Shown here: in pieces, positions 8,846 to 18,608 of the stretch
Numbering within the stretch: position 1 is the stretch's first letter
Layout of the letters: each line of letters begins with the position of its first letter
Source: an uncultured Gammaproteobacteria bacterium
GTDB taxonomy: Bacteria > Pseudomonadota > Gammaproteobacteria > Eutrophobiales > Eutrophobiaceae
Reading direction: 5' to 3'
Assembly: GCA_943788815.1 (NCBI GenBank)
Contig: CALSRS010000001.1
Location: 1,549,501-1,613,500, forward strand
Length of the DNA: 64,000 bases
The notes under the pieces: model-generated
The model's input: the letters and a program-made list of their open reading frames with translations, nothing else
Databases searched by the model: none
What the model was told of the DNA's origin: nothing
Position numbers and translations under genes: made by a program

Positions 8846-8862
8846 AGTAATATTATTCGTGC

Positions 8863-9093
8863 TTATTTGGCCTCTACCAATGAATTTTTCAGTCTGGATA
8901 CCGCCTCTTTTACCATCGGAGACAGTTCTTCACCACCTTCATCCAGATAATCTACAATTTGTTTTTGCATCCTGTCTTCCCAGAAACGCTGTATATGATT
9001 CAATATACCGTTTATCGCTTCTTCGCGTTGTGGTTCACTAGTAAAATAATTACCAATGTCATTAGCCATTTCGACCAGATAATCGATGTTCAT
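8863..9093 (-). CDS. fdsD: NAD-dependent formate dehydrogenase delta subunit
   Basis: The 76-residue product has the FdsD pattern: MANDIGNYF, then a Glu/Arg-rich turn, then IQRFWEDRMQKQIVDYL and a closing LSPMVKEAVSRL. This small subunit belongs to FdsABG-type formate dehydrogenases and is thought to help maturation or stability of the complex. Its ATG overlaps the fdhD stop by four bases, indicating translational coupling. Confidence 0.88.
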   Translation of the reverse strand: MNIDYLVEMANDIGNYFTSEPQREEAINGILNHIQRFWEDRMQKQIVDYLDEGGEELSPMVKEAVSRLKNSLVEAK

Positions 9094-9926
9094 TTATCCT
9101 TCCCCACTATACGCTCTGGATGAGCATATATTACACAGGATGCATCACGCGCAAAGCCGATCAGTGTTAAACAACTCTTTTCGGCTATTTCTATTGCCAG
9201 CGAGGTAGGTGCTGATACTGCGACTAATATGGAGACGCCTGCAAATGCGGATTTAGTCACCATTTCATAACTCGCTCGACTGGTTATAACAATAAATCCT
9301 AAATCTAATTTTACTGTGTTGTCTGTATATAGCTTTCCGACAAGTTTATCCAGTGCATTATGTCTGCCTATATCTTCGCGTATATATATCAACTGCCCTG
9401 TTTCACCAAACCATGCTGCTGCATGCACCGCCCCTGTAATGCTTTTAATAGGCTGATTCTGTTCCAGTTGTACCAGCGCTTTAGAAATGATATTCAGACT
9501 CAGACTCAGTGTAGAGTTTACTGTGGGTGTATTTCTAACCGCATCTTCAATTAATGCGGTACCACATAAGCCACAACCAGATCTCCCTGTCAGATTACGC
9601 TGATGCCTTTGCTTATCAGATTTTGTTTGTGCATTAAACCTGATATGAATCTGCAATCCCGTTTCACATGGCGCAATATCAAGATAGCGAATATCCTTTG
9701 CAGTTGTAATAAGATTTTCTGTAATACAAAATCCAATCGCAAAATCTTTCAGATCCTTAGGCGTTGCCATCATAACCACATAGGGCTCGCCATTAATCAC
9801 CAAAGCAATCGGTGTTTCAACTGCAACTGAATCATTTGCATTCGTTGAGCTATTTCCGCTTAGCCGGGTAGCTTGGACATCATGAGCCGACTGTAGCTTT
9901 TCGTTTTGTAATACAGGTGCTGTCAT
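9090..9926 (-). CDS. fdhD: Formate dehydrogenase accessory sulfurtransferase FdhD (FdsC)
   Basis: FdhD transfers sulfur from the cysteine desulfurase IscS to the molybdenum cofactor of formate dehydrogenase. The 278-residue length is normal. The sulfur-carrying loop GRSGCGLCGTALIED, with two cysteines, lies near the middle. Later motifs include GAVHAAAWF, EDIGRHNALDKLVG and ITSRASYEMVTKSAFAG, all family hallmarks. The gene starts directly behind fdsA and overlaps fdsD, as in other fds operons where it is called fdsC. Confidence 0.95.
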   Translation of the reverse strand: MTAPVLQNEKLQSAHDVQATRLSGNSSTNANDSVAVETPIALVINGEPYVVMMATPKDLKDFAIGFCITENLITTAKDIRYLDIAPCETGLQIHIRFNAQTKSDKQRHQRNLTGRSGCGLCGTALIEDAVRNTPTVNSTLSLSLNIISKALVQLEQNQPIKSITGAVHAAAWFGETGQLIYIREDIGRHNALDKLVGKLYTDNTVKLDLGFIVITSRASYEMVTKSAFAGVSILVAVSAPTSLAIEIAEKSCLTLIGFARDASCVIYAHPERIVGKDK

Positions 9927-12845
9927 TTATTCTGTAACAGTTTCCCGTTTCCCTAATAATTCCTTTTGCAAACTGGTAAATTCCTGATGACGTTTTTGCC
10001 AATCCGATGGATTGGTGACTTTAGCAACCTGGACAGCTGTTACCTTGTATTCGGGACAGTTGGTAGCCCAATCAGAATGATTACTGGTAACAACATTGGC
10101 ACCAGATTCTGGAAAATGAAAAGTGGTATACACAACACCGGGCTGAACAAGATCAGTAACTGTTGCCCTCAAAACTGTTTCACCAGATCGACTGGTAATT
10201 CCAATCCAGTCACCTGTCTCAACGCCACGTTCTTCAGCATCATTTGGGTGTATTTCCACAATGTCTTCATCATGCCAGGCAACATTAGCAGTTCTTCGAG
10301 TCTGAGAACCCACATTGTATTGAGAAAGGATCCTGCCTGTTGTGAGGATCAGTGGATATTTTGCATTCACTTTTTCATGAGAAGGAACGTATTCTGTTAA
10401 AAGAAATTTTCCTTTGCCCCTGACGAACGTTTCCTCATGCATGATGGGCGTCCCGTTTGGTGCTTTATCGTTACACGGCCATTGTATGCTGCCAAGTTTA
10501 TCCAGTTTTTTGTATGTTACCCCTGTAAACGTCGGTGTCAGTCTTGCAATTTCATCCATAATCTCTGAGGGATGCGTGTAATTCATAGCATAACCCAATG
10601 CATTCGATAACATACAAGTTACCTCCCAATCAGCATAACCACACTTGGGCGGCATTACCTTCCTGACTGGTGAGATGCGACGTTCTGCATTAGTAAACGT
10701 CCCATCTTTTTCCAAAAAGGTGGAACCTGGAAGAAATACATGAGCGTAATTTGCTGTTTCATTCATAAAAATATCTTGAACGACAATACACTCCATGGCC
10801 TCTAGCGCAGCCTGTACGTGTTTTGTGTCAGGGTCGGATTGGGCGATGTCTTCGCCCTGTATATAAATTCCTTTAAAGCTGCCATCCAGTGAGGCCTCAA
10901 ACATATTAGGTATCCGAAGACCTGGTCGCGATTTAAGCTCAACTTTCCAGGCCTCTTCAAACATTGCTCGTACTGAATCATCGGAGACATGACGATAACC
11001 AGCGAATTCATGTGGGAAAGACCCCATATCGCAAGACCCCTGTACATTATTTTGTCCACGTAGGGGATTTACACCCACCCCTTTTCTCCCCAAATTTGCT
11101 GTTGCCATAGCTAAGTTGGCAATCCCCATCACCATCGTTGAACCCTGGCTGTGCTCGGTGACACCTAATCCATAATAAATTGCTCCGTTATTTGCACTTC
11201 CATACAAGCTTGCCGCGCCTCTAACCAGTTCTGCCGGAACACCAGTAGTAGAGACCGTTGCCTCTGGTGAATGCCGCTCCTGAGAGACAAACGCCTTCCA
11301 CTTTAAATACGAATCCCATTCACATCGCTCTTTTATATAGTCTTCTGAGATAAGATTCTCTGTGACCACCACATGTGCTAATGCTGTAATCAGGGCAACG
11401 TTGGTACCAGGTAATAATTTCAAATGGAAATCTGCATTAATATGAGGTGATTTCACCATCCCTATTGATCTTGGATCGATCACGATTAATCCTGCGCCCT
11501 GTCGAATCCTACGTTTCATTTGTGATGCAAATACCGGGTGTGCCTCAGATGGATTGGCACCGATAATCATAATGACATCAGATTCCATAACTGAATCAAA
11601 ATCCTGTGTGCCAGCAGATTCCCCCAGGGTCTGTTTCAGGCCATAACCCGTTGGTGAGTGACATACCCTTGCACAGGTATCCACATTGTTATTGCCAAAG
11701 GCGGCGCGGACCAGTTTTTGAACCAGAAAAGTCTCTTCATTAGTACAGCGTGAAGAAGTAATTCCGCCAATTGAATTTACACCATGCTCTGACTGGATAC
11801 GTTTAAACTCACTCGCCGCGTAATTGATTGCTTCATCCCAGCTAACTTCTTTCCATGGATCTTTAATTGAGTTACGTATCATGGGTTTGGTGATCCGATC
11901 TTTGTGGGTGGTATACCCAAATGCAAATCTACCTTTTACACATGAATGACCATGATTCGCATGACCGTCCTTATTAGGGACCATTCTCACTACCGTATTG
12001 CCTTTTATCTCGGCCTTAAATGAGCAACCTACCCCACAATATGCGCAGGTCGTCACCACACTATGTTCTGCCTGCCCCAACTTACTTATTGATTTTTCAC
12101 TTAAGGTTGCCGTGGGACACGCTTGTACACAAGCGCCACATGAGACACATTCTGAATCCATAAAAGACTGATCCTGTGATGCTGACACCTTGGATTCAAA
12201 TCCTCTTGATTGTATGGTCAGTGCAAAGGTCCCCTGAACTTCATTGCATGCCCTGACACATCTAGAACAAACAATGCACTTTGCAGGGTCAAAATTAAAA
12301 TATGGATTGGATTCATCTTTTTCAAGTTGGAGATGATTATCACCTTCATATCCATACCTCACATCTCGTAGCCCCACAACTCCTGCCATGTCCTGTAATT
12401 CACAATGCCCGTTGGCATCACAAGTCAAGCAGTCCAGCGGATGATCGGAAATATACAACTCCATAACATCCCGACGCAGTTTCGCCAGCTTGCCATTTTG
12501 TGTAGTGATTTTCATACCCTGTTTGACCGGTGTCGTACATGACGCCGGGTATCCTTTAACTCCTTCGATCTCTACCAGACATAACCTGCAGGATCCAAAA
12601 GGTTCAAGCATATCTGTCGCACAAAGTTTGGGAATATTAATGCCAGCTTGTGTAGCTGCCCTTATTACGGACGTACCCTCAGGAACCTCAACGGAAGTAC
12701 CATCGATATTGACTTTTACCTTTGTCGTGCTATCTACCCTTGGTGTTCCGTAATCTTTGTCGCTGATTGATTGCAATATACTCTCCAGATTCAAGTCCCG
12801 TGTGCTATTAAATATTAAAATCTTCGGGAAAATGTTTGATCGCAC
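9927..12845 (-). CDS. fdsA: NAD-dependent formate dehydrogenase alpha subunit (molybdenum, FeS)
   Basis: This catalytic subunit oxidises formate to CO2 at a bis-MGD molybdenum centre and passes electrons through FeS clusters to FdsB. From the N-terminus it shows a plant-type [2Fe-2S] domain (FGSCRLC), a His-Cys3 cluster motif (DHPLDCLTCDANGHC), two ferredoxin motifs (CIVCSRCVRAC, CVSCGACVQAC), the fourth cluster (CAYCGVGC) and the molybdopterin domain. The Mo ligand is Cys, not selenocysteine, in DTCARVCHSPTG. At the ATG the gene overlaps fdsB by 38 bp and has an N-terminal extension of about 30 residues before the conserved YGTP; TTG codons at 12794 and 12776 (GGAG ahead of the latter) are alternative starts. 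972 residues is close to the family length. Confidence 0.95.
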   Translation of the reverse strand: MRSNIFPKILIFNSTRDLNLESILQSISDKDYGTPRVDSTTKVKVNIDGTSVEVPEGTSVIRAATQAGINIPKLCATDMLEPFGSCRLCLVEIEGVKGYPASCTTPVKQGMKITTQNGKLAKLRRDVMELYISDHPLDCLTCDANGHCELQDMAGVVGLRDVRYGYEGDNHLQLEKDESNPYFNFDPAKCIVCSRCVRACNEVQGTFALTIQSRGFESKVSASQDQSFMDSECVSCGACVQACPTATLSEKSISKLGQAEHSVVTTCAYCGVGCSFKAEIKGNTVVRMVPNKDGHANHGHSCVKGRFAFGYTTHKDRITKPMIRNSIKDPWKEVSWDEAINYAASEFKRIQSEHGVNSIGGITSSRCTNEETFLVQKLVRAAFGNNNVDTCARVCHSPTGYGLKQTLGESAGTQDFDSVMESDVIMIIGANPSEAHPVFASQMKRRIRQGAGLIVIDPRSIGMVKSPHINADFHLKLLPGTNVALITALAHVVVTENLISEDYIKERCEWDSYLKWKAFVSQERHSPEATVSTTGVPAELVRGAASLYGSANNGAIYYGLGVTEHSQGSTMVMGIANLAMATANLGRKGVGVNPLRGQNNVQGSCDMGSFPHEFAGYRHVSDDSVRAMFEEAWKVELKSRPGLRIPNMFEASLDGSFKGIYIQGEDIAQSDPDTKHVQAALEAMECIVVQDIFMNETANYAHVFLPGSTFLEKDGTFTNAERRISPVRKVMPPKCGYADWEVTCMLSNALGYAMNYTHPSEIMDEIARLTPTFTGVTYKKLDKLGSIQWPCNDKAPNGTPIMHEETFVRGKGKFLLTEYVPSHEKVNAKYPLILTTGRILSQYNVGSQTRRTANVAWHDEDIVEIHPNDAEERGVETGDWIGITSRSGETVLRATVTDLVQPGVVYTTFHFPESGANVVTSNHSDWATNCPEYKVTAVQVAKVTNPSDWQKRHQEFTSLQKELLGKRETVTE

Positions 12846-14340
12846 TCATTACAGGGTATGGTGTTAATCCTCCCATTGCACAAAGTGATGCATCTCGCAT
12901 AGTGGTACTAAGATCATCCAGCAGGTTTAAATTAAGTTCTGTGTTTTCTCCGCTAAGAATTTTATCAATGATTTCTGTGCCACGAGTCGATCCAATACGG
13001 CAAGGCGTACACTTGCCACATGATTCAATGGCACAAAATTCCATTGCATAACGCGCCATATTTGCCATATTTACTGTCTCATCAAACACCACGATCCCGC
13101 CATGACCCAGCATGGCACCTATTTGTGCAAATGTCTCATAATCCAATAGCGTATCAAACTGAGATTCTGGTATGTATGCACCTAAGGGTCCTCCCACTTG
13201 CACAGTCCGTATCGGCCTGCCACTGGCGCTACCTCCACCAAAATCATATAAAATTTCATTTAAACTCAGTCCAAAAGCCTTCTCCACCAGTCCACCCTGT
13301 TTAATATTCCCTGCCAGCTGAAATGGCAATGTTCCACGAGACCGACCCATTCCATAATCTTTGTAGTAAGCACCGCCTTTTTCAAGAATCACCGGGACAC
13401 TGGCCAGGGTCACTACGTTGTTAACGACAGTAGGCTTATTAAATAAACCTTTAATCGCTGGTAGAGGTGGTTTAAATCGAACTTCTCCCCGCTTACCTTC
13501 CAGACTTTCCAGTAAGGAAGTTTCCTCACCACAAATATATGCACCAGCGCCTATGCGAATTTCAACATCGAAACAGATGTCACTTCCCAAAATATTCTTT
13601 CCCAGCATACCTTTTTCATATAACAACTGAACTGCATTCCCAAGGACCTCCGCTGACAAGGGATATTCAACTCGTAAATAGATATAAGCCATTGTGGCAC
13701 CCACAGCAATTCCGGCGATTATCATTCCCTCTAATAATAAATATGGATCGCTTTCCATTACCATTCGATCAGAAAAAGTCCCTGAATCACCTTCATCGGC
13801 ATTACAGACGATAAATTTTTGATCTACATCAGTATCATAAACTGTCTTCCACTTGATGCCTGTTGGAAATGCTGCTCCACCTCGCCCCCTTAACCCGGAA
13901 TTTATCACCTCATCCAGTATTGCTTTCGATCCAATTTCAAGTGCTCTCTGTAATCCTTTGAACCCACCATGTTGTTGATAATCAGAAATTGAAAGTGGAT
14001 CTGTAAAGCCCGCTCGGTGAAAAATTAATCTTTCCTGATTTTTTATATAGTCTATGTCTGAGACAGGACCGATTTTTAATGGATGTTCTCCACCGGAAAG
14101 GATATTTGCATCCAACAGGCTGGCCACATCACTTTCTTCAACCGGCCCATATGCAATTCGCACACCATTAACGTCAATAGTAATTAAGGGTTCTAACCAG
14201 CAAATCCCAAAAGAACCTGTACGTATAATTTCAACTTCTATTTGTCGTTTATTTATTTCTTTGTAAAACTCAGCCAGAACCTTGTCCACACCCATTGCGC
14301 TGGCAGAAAAATCTTTCGGGATATATACAGTTTTATTCAT
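12808..14340 (-). CDS. fdsB: NAD-dependent formate dehydrogenase beta subunit (FMN, NAD-binding)
   Basis: FdsB is the NuoF-like diaphorase subunit that carries FMN, binds NAD and holds a [4Fe-4S] cluster. The 510-residue protein has a thioredoxin-like N-terminal region fused to the NuoF core. In the core are the NADH site GRGGAAFPTGIKW, the flavin-binding ADEGDSGTFSDR, GAGAYICGEETSLLESLEG, and the C-terminal cluster motif ESCGKCTPCRIG. It overlaps fdsG by four bases and fdsA by up to 38 bp. Electrons from FdsA reach NAD+ here. Confidence 0.95.
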   Translation of the reverse strand: MNKTVYIPKDFSASAMGVDKVLAEFYKEINKRQIEVEIIRTGSFGICWLEPLITIDVNGVRIAYGPVEESDVASLLDANILSGGEHPLKIGPVSDIDYIKNQERLIFHRAGFTDPLSISDYQQHGGFKGLQRALEIGSKAILDEVINSGLRGRGGAAFPTGIKWKTVYDTDVDQKFIVCNADEGDSGTFSDRMVMESDPYLLLEGMIIAGIAVGATMAYIYLRVEYPLSAEVLGNAVQLLYEKGMLGKNILGSDICFDVEIRIGAGAYICGEETSLLESLEGKRGEVRFKPPLPAIKGLFNKPTVVNNVVTLASVPVILEKGGAYYKDYGMGRSRGTLPFQLAGNIKQGGLVEKAFGLSLNEILYDFGGGSASGRPIRTVQVGGPLGAYIPESQFDTLLDYETFAQIGAMLGHGGIVVFDETVNMANMARYAMEFCAIESCGKCTPCRIGSTRGTEIIDKILSGENTELNLNLLDDLSTTMRDASLCAMGGLTPYPVMSAIKHFPEDFNI

Positions 14341-14828
14341 CCCTGATCTTTCTCCACAATTGTCAAATCACTAAGGATGTTATCAAAGCTCTGCGGAGAA
14401 ACCTGACCATAGATTTGATCATTAATCATAATAGACGGTGTACAGGCGCAGTTGCCGAGACAATAAACAGGCTCCAGGGAATAAGTACCATCAGCCGTAG
14501 TTTGATGATAATCAATGTTTAATGATGATTTAACATGTTGCTCCAGCGACGCGCTGTCCATGGCCTGACAAGCTTCTGCACGACACAATTGTATCCTGAC
14601 TCTTCCCGGTGGCGAGGTCCTGAAATAATGGTAAAAGCTGATAACACCATGCACCTCGGCGCGAGACAGATTTAAGTTCTTTGCAATCTCCGGTACGGCA
14701 TCATCAGGTATGTACCCAATGGCACCCTGAACGGCATGTAAAAGTGGCAAAAGGGCACCAGGCAGATTTTGATATTCATCAAATAGCTTTTGCGGTATTT
14801 TCAAGGCATTTAGGGGTTTATCATCCAT
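14337..14828 (-). CDS. fdsG: NAD-dependent formate dehydrogenase gamma subunit ([2Fe-2S], NuoE-like)
   Basis: This 163-residue subunit belongs to the NuoE family. The four [2Fe-2S] ligands are in CRAEACQAM and CLGNCACTPS, and the N-terminal helical part contains LLPLLHAVQGAIGYIPDDAVPEIA. It is the first gene of the fdsGBA-fdhD-fdsD operon and overlaps fdsB by four bases. It is divergent from miaB across 100 bp, which must contain promoters in both directions. No FdsR-like regulator is adjacent. Confidence 0.94.
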   Translation of the reverse strand: MDDKPLNALKIPQKLFDEYQNLPGALLPLLHAVQGAIGYIPDDAVPEIAKNLNLSRAEVHGVISFYHYFRTSPPGRVRIQLCRAEACQAMDSASLEQHVKSSLNIDYHQTTADGTYSLEPVYCLGNCACTPSIMINDQIYGQVSPQSFDNILSDLTIVEKDQG

Positions 14829-14928
14829 GAGCCTATGCTACCTTTGTTTTGTGTGACTTTTAATCCCTAAAATATGGCATAATATTGTTCTCATAATATA
14901 TTGATTTAAAGGAACTTATTCTCACTAC

Positions 14929-16314
14929 ATGTCCAAAAAACTGTACATCAAGACATTTGGTTGTCAGATGAACGAATACGATTCAGAAAAAATGCACGAT
15001 GTGCTGGCTGAATCTCACCAGGTAAGCCTTACCGATAATCCCGAAACTGCTGATATCATCCTGGTAAATACGTGCTCGATTCGTGAAAAGGCCCAGGAAA
15101 AGTTATTTTCTGAATTAGGACGATGGCGGCCATACAAAGAACTCAACCCCGATTTAATTATAGGTGTGGGTGGCTGTGTCGCCAGCCAGGAAGGCAAGGC
15201 AATACAACAACGGGTGCCTTATGTGGATATCGTATTTGGACCTCAAACACTACACAGACTACCGGAAATGATTAATGAGGTAGAGTCGAAAAAAAGTCCT
15301 GTTGTAGACATTTCATTTCCGGAAATTGAAAAGTTTGATAATCTTCCCGCTCCCAGAGCTGATGGGCCCACCGCGTTCGTTTCAATTATGGAAGGTTGTA
15401 GCAAGTACTGTACATTTTGTGTTGTTCCTTACACGCGCGGTGAAGAGATAAGCAGACCTTTTGATGATGTACTGACTGAGGTCGTGGGGCTGGCAAATCA
15501 GGGGGTAAAAGAAATCACCTTGTTGGGACAAAATGTAAATGCTTATCAAAGTGTTACCCATGATGGCGAAAAGGCCGACCTTGCCTTACTAATAGAATAT
15601 ATTGCAGCAATTGATAATATCGGAAGAATTAGATATACCACCTCTCATCCTATTGAATTTACTGATAGATTAATTGATGCCTATGCCAGGGTGCCAAAAC
15701 TTGCAAACCATTTACATCTACCGGTCCAAAGTGGTTCTGACAGGATTCTATCAATGATGAAACGCGGTCATACCATACTGGAATACAAATCAAAATTACG
15801 AAAACTCAGAAAGGCAAGACCCGATATCAACATTTCATCGGATTTTATTGTTGGTTTCCCCGGTGAATCTGATGACGATTTCAAAGCGACTATGGACCTC
15901 ATAAACGAGATCAAGTTTGATCAATCATTTAGTTTCATTTATAGCCCGCGACCAGGAACACCTGCGGCTAATATGGAAGATGAAGTCCCTATGGATACAA
16001 AAAAGAAGCGTCTATCTATTTTACAAACACGCATCAAGCAATTTGCACGAGATATTAGTAATAACATGGTTAATAATATTGAGACTATCCTGGTAGAAGG
16101 AACCTCCAAAAAGAACCAACATGAATTATTTGGACGCACTGAAAATAATCGAATTGTAAATTTTTCTGCAAATAAAGATATTATTGGGCAATTTACAGAA
16201 ATTAAAATTACTGAGGCATTGACCAATTCATTACGTGGAGTATTATTGGACAACAATACTGACGCCAAACCATTAAACGCCCAATCAAGTTTCGTTTCTG
16301 AACAACATCTCTGA
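14929..16314 (+). CDS. miaB: tRNA-2-methylthio-N6-dimethylallyladenosine synthase
   Basis: MiaB is a radical-SAM methylthiotransferase that modifies A37 of tRNAs reading UNN codons. The N-terminal domain carries three conserved cysteines (Cys12 in [12 protein letters not shown], one in [11 protein letters not shown] and one in GGCVAS) for the auxiliary cluster. The radical-SAM cluster is Cys157, Cys161 and Cys164 in [22 protein letters not shown] domain follows from about residue 375. An AAAGGAA sequence lies about 15 bp before the ATG. It opens the miaB-ybeZ-ybeY-corC-lnt operon, a standard gammaproteobacterial order. Confidence 0.96.
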   Translation: MSKKLYIKTFGCQMNEYDSEKMHDVLAESHQVSLTDNPETADIILVNTCSIREKAQEKLFSELGRWRPYKELNPDLIIGVGGCVASQEGKAIQQRVPYVDIVFGPQTLHRLPEMINEVESKKSPVVDISFPEIEKFDNLPAPRADGPTAFVSIMEGCSKYCTFCVVPYTRGEEISRPFDDVLTEVVGLANQGVKEITLLGQNVNAYQSVTHDGEKADLALLIEYIAAIDNIGRIRYTTSHPIEFTDRLIDAYARVPKLANHLHLPVQSGSDRILSMMKRGHTILEYKSKLRKLRKARPDINISSDFIVGFPGESDDDFKATMDLINEIKFDQSFSFIYSPRPGTPAANMEDEVPMDTKKKRLSILQTRIKQFARDISNNMVNNIETILVEGTSKKNQHELFGRTENNRIVNFSANKDIIGQFTEIKITEALTNSLRGVLLDNNTDAKPLNAQSSFVSEQHL

Positions 16315-16318
16315 CACC

Positions 16319-17293
16319 TTGCAACCCAACACCACAGAATTTATTCTCACACCTTCAGATAATGACCGTTTGGCAAATCTGTGTGGTCCTATGGATGATC
16401 ATTTGCGCCAAATTGAAAGAAAGCTCGGTGTTGAAATCAATAACCGGGGGAATCATTTCCGAGTCATAGGTGCACAGCAATCTGTAGATTTGGCGAATAA
16501 GGCAATAGAAGATTTATATAAATCGACATCAACCGAGAAACTGTCTACGGAAATAATTCATTTACGTCTCCAGGAGGTCAATACTGACAACGACCTTAAT
16601 CATGAACCTAAAAATGAAATATCTATAAAAACAAAGCTCGGCGTCATTAAAGGCAGAACTACAAATCAGAAACATTATTTATCAAACATCCATAGTCATG
16701 ATATCAGTTTCGGTATAGGCCCAGCAGGAACCGGTAAAACATTTCTCGCCGTCGCTAGTGCGATATCAGCCCTTGAAAGTGAAAAAGTAAGAAGAATCGT
16801 ATTGGTAAGACCCGCTGTTGAAGCCGGAGAGAAACTTGGCTATTTGCCAGGTGATCTAATTCAGAAAGTCGACCCGTACCTGAGACCCTTATATGATGCC
16901 TTATTTGAAATGCTGGGTTTTGAAAAAATTAACAAGTTAATTGAAAGAAATATAATTGAAGTTGCACCGCTGGCTTTCATGCGTGGCCGAACTCTAAATG
17001 ATTCATTCGTCATACTTGATGAGGCTCAGAATACGACAGTTGAGCAAATGAAAATGTTTTTGACCCGAATTGGCTTTTCATCAACTTCAGTTATTACCGG
17101 CGACATCACTCAGATCGACCTACCACATGGTAAAGTCTCAGGATTGCGCCACATAATTGATATTTTGAACAAGGAACCAGGAATTAGCTTTACTTTTTTC
17201 AACTCCAAGGACGTTGTAAGACATCCTCTGGTTGCAAAAATTCTGGATGCCTACGAAAGATATGAAAATAAAAAAAATATAAACAAGCAATAA
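16319..17293 (+). CDS. ybeZ: PhoH-like ATPase YbeZ
   Basis: The 324-residue protein is a PhoH-family ATPase with Walker A GPAGTGKT near 134-141 and Walker B VILDEAQN near 233. An N-terminal KH-like region (NLCGPMDDHLRQIERKLG) precedes the ATPase. A TTG start four bases after miaB is chosen because the residues it adds (TEFILTPSDNDRLANLCGP) align with the start of E. coli YbeZ. YbeZ works with the neighbouring endoribonuclease YbeY in rRNA maturation and ribosome quality control. Confidence 0.93.
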   Translation: MQPNTTEFILTPSDNDRLANLCGPMDDHLRQIERKLGVEINNRGNHFRVIGAQQSVDLANKAIEDLYKSTSTEKLSTEIIHLRLQEVNTDNDLNHEPKNEISIKTKLGVIKGRTTNQKHYLSNIHSHDISFGIGPAGTGKTFLAVASAISALESEKVRRIVLVRPAVEAGEKLGYLPGDLIQKVDPYLRPLYDALFEMLGFEKINKLIERNIIEVAPLAFMRGRTLNDSFVILDEAQNTTVEQMKMFLTRIGFSSTSVITGDITQIDLPHGKVSGLRHIIDILNKEPGISFTFFNSKDVVRHPLVAKILDAYERYENKKNINKQ

Positions 17294-17297
17294 TTCA

Positions 17298-17744
17298 GTG
17301 ATCATCCAGATTGACGTCCAGCATGCAAGTACCTGTGAAAATATTCCAACAGATACCAAAATCATAAATTGGGCCAAACTTGCACTAAGCAATAATAATG
17401 AACCTGCAGAATTTACAATTCGTATTGTAGATGAGGAAGAAATGTTTGAATTAAATCATAAATGGAGAGGGATCGAAAAAATTACCAATGTACTTTCGTT
17501 TCCTGCTGGTGATAATGTGGTTGCGCCAGAATTACTAGGTGATATAGCAATTTGCGCTCCTGTAATAAGCCGGGAAGCAATTGAACAGGAAAAATCATTA
17601 GAAGCCCATTGGGCTCATATGATAATACATGGCGTTTTGCATCTGCTTGGTTATGATCATAATATGAATGAAGAAGCTGAAATAATGGAATCTCAAGAAA
17701 TTGAATTTCTAAAAACATTACATTTCCCCAATCCCTATGAATAA
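17298..17744 (+). CDS. ybeY: Endoribonuclease YbeY
   Basis: YbeY is a zinc-dependent single-strand RNase acting in 16S rRNA 3'-end maturation and ribosome quality control. The 148-residue length fits. The zinc motif HGVLHLLGYDH is at about 111-121, preceded by TNVLSFP, both diagnostic. The start is GTG, four bases after the ybeZ stop, and the end overlaps corC by eight bases. Confidence 0.95.
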   Translation: MIIQIDVQHASTCENIPTDTKIINWAKLALSNNNEPAEFTIRIVDEEEMFELNHKWRGIEKITNVLSFPAGDNVVAPELLGDIAICAPVISREAIEQEKSLEAHWAHMIIHGVLHLLGYDHNMNEEAEIMESQEIEFLKTLHFPNPYE

Positions 17745-18588
17745 TAATACAAACAAGCGAACTGTTAGCTGGATTGATGATTTATGGCGATTCATAAAAC
17801 GTGAACCAAAAAACCAGCAAGCAATAGTTGATCTGTTAAGGAATGCAGAGAAACGTAACTTGCTGGATCCAGATGTTTTATTGATGATTGAGGGAGCCTT
17901 GCATGTTGCAGATTTGCAAGTAAGGGATGCCATGATCGCCAAAGCAAACATGGTCACTATCAATGGCAATGATCCAGTTGAAGACATCATAAAAAATGTC
18001 ATTGAATCAGCGCATTCCAGATTTCCTGTCACCGATGATGATAGTAATGATGTGATTGGTATATTACTCGCTAAAGAGCTACTCGCATACCTTGCTAATC
18101 GCGAAGAGCAAGACTTTGATATCAAGGACATGATGCGCCCTGCGGTATTCATACCTGAAAGCAAGCGCTTAAACGTACTACTACGAGAATTCAGAATAAA
18201 TAGAAACCACATGGCAATTGTAGTAGATGAATATGGCGTCACGGGATTAATTACGATCGAAGATGTTATTGAAGAAATCGTTGGTGAAATTGAAGATGAA
18301 TTTGACGTTGACGAAGAAGAATTTATTTTTCACCACGGAAGAAACAGGTACACGGTTAAGGCCATTACTCCAATCCTGGAATTCAATGAAAAGTTTCAGA
18401 TGTCATTAAGTGATAATGAATATGACACGATGGGTGGATTGATCACTCATGCATTTGGACATTTGCCAAAACGTGGAGAATCGATTGATTTTTCTGGGTT
18501 TAATGTGAAGATATTACGTGCAGACAGTAGAAGAATTCACTTACTTAGATTTGAAAAGCTGCCAGCTAAACACTCTCCAGAAACATAA
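17737..18588 (+). CDS. ybeX: CorC/HlyC-family CBS-domain protein (YbeX)
   Basis: The 283-residue soluble protein has two CBS domains (about residues 70-185, with VRDAMIAKANMVTI and DEYGVTGLITIEDVIEEIVGEI) and a C-terminal transporter-associated domain (about 195-280, MGGLITHAFGHLPKRGE). It has no membrane segment, unlike the longer CNNM-type members. Proteins of this kind have been linked to magnesium/cobalt homeostasis and, through this operon, to ribosome and envelope physiology. It overlaps ybeY by eight bases. Confidence 0.92.
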   Translation: MNNNTNKRTVSWIDDLWRFIKREPKNQQAIVDLLRNAEKRNLLDPDVLLMIEGALHVADLQVRDAMIAKANMVTINGNDPVEDIIKNVIESAHSRFPVTDDDSNDVIGILLAKELLAYLANREEQDFDIKDMMRPAVFIPESKRLNVLLREFRINRNHMAIVVDEYGVTGLITIEDVIEEIVGEIEDEFDVDEEEFIFHHGRNRYTVKAITPILEFNEKFQMSLSDNEYDTMGGLITHAFGHLPKRGESIDFSGFNVKILRADSRRIHLLRFEKLPAKHSPET

Positions 18589-18608
18589 TACAATCCGACA
18601 TACGACCT

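Noticed and set aside
9927-12845. Selenocysteine formate dehydrogenase
   Set aside because: The molybdenum ligand position is a normal Cys codon in DTCARVCHSPTG and no in-frame TGA is present.
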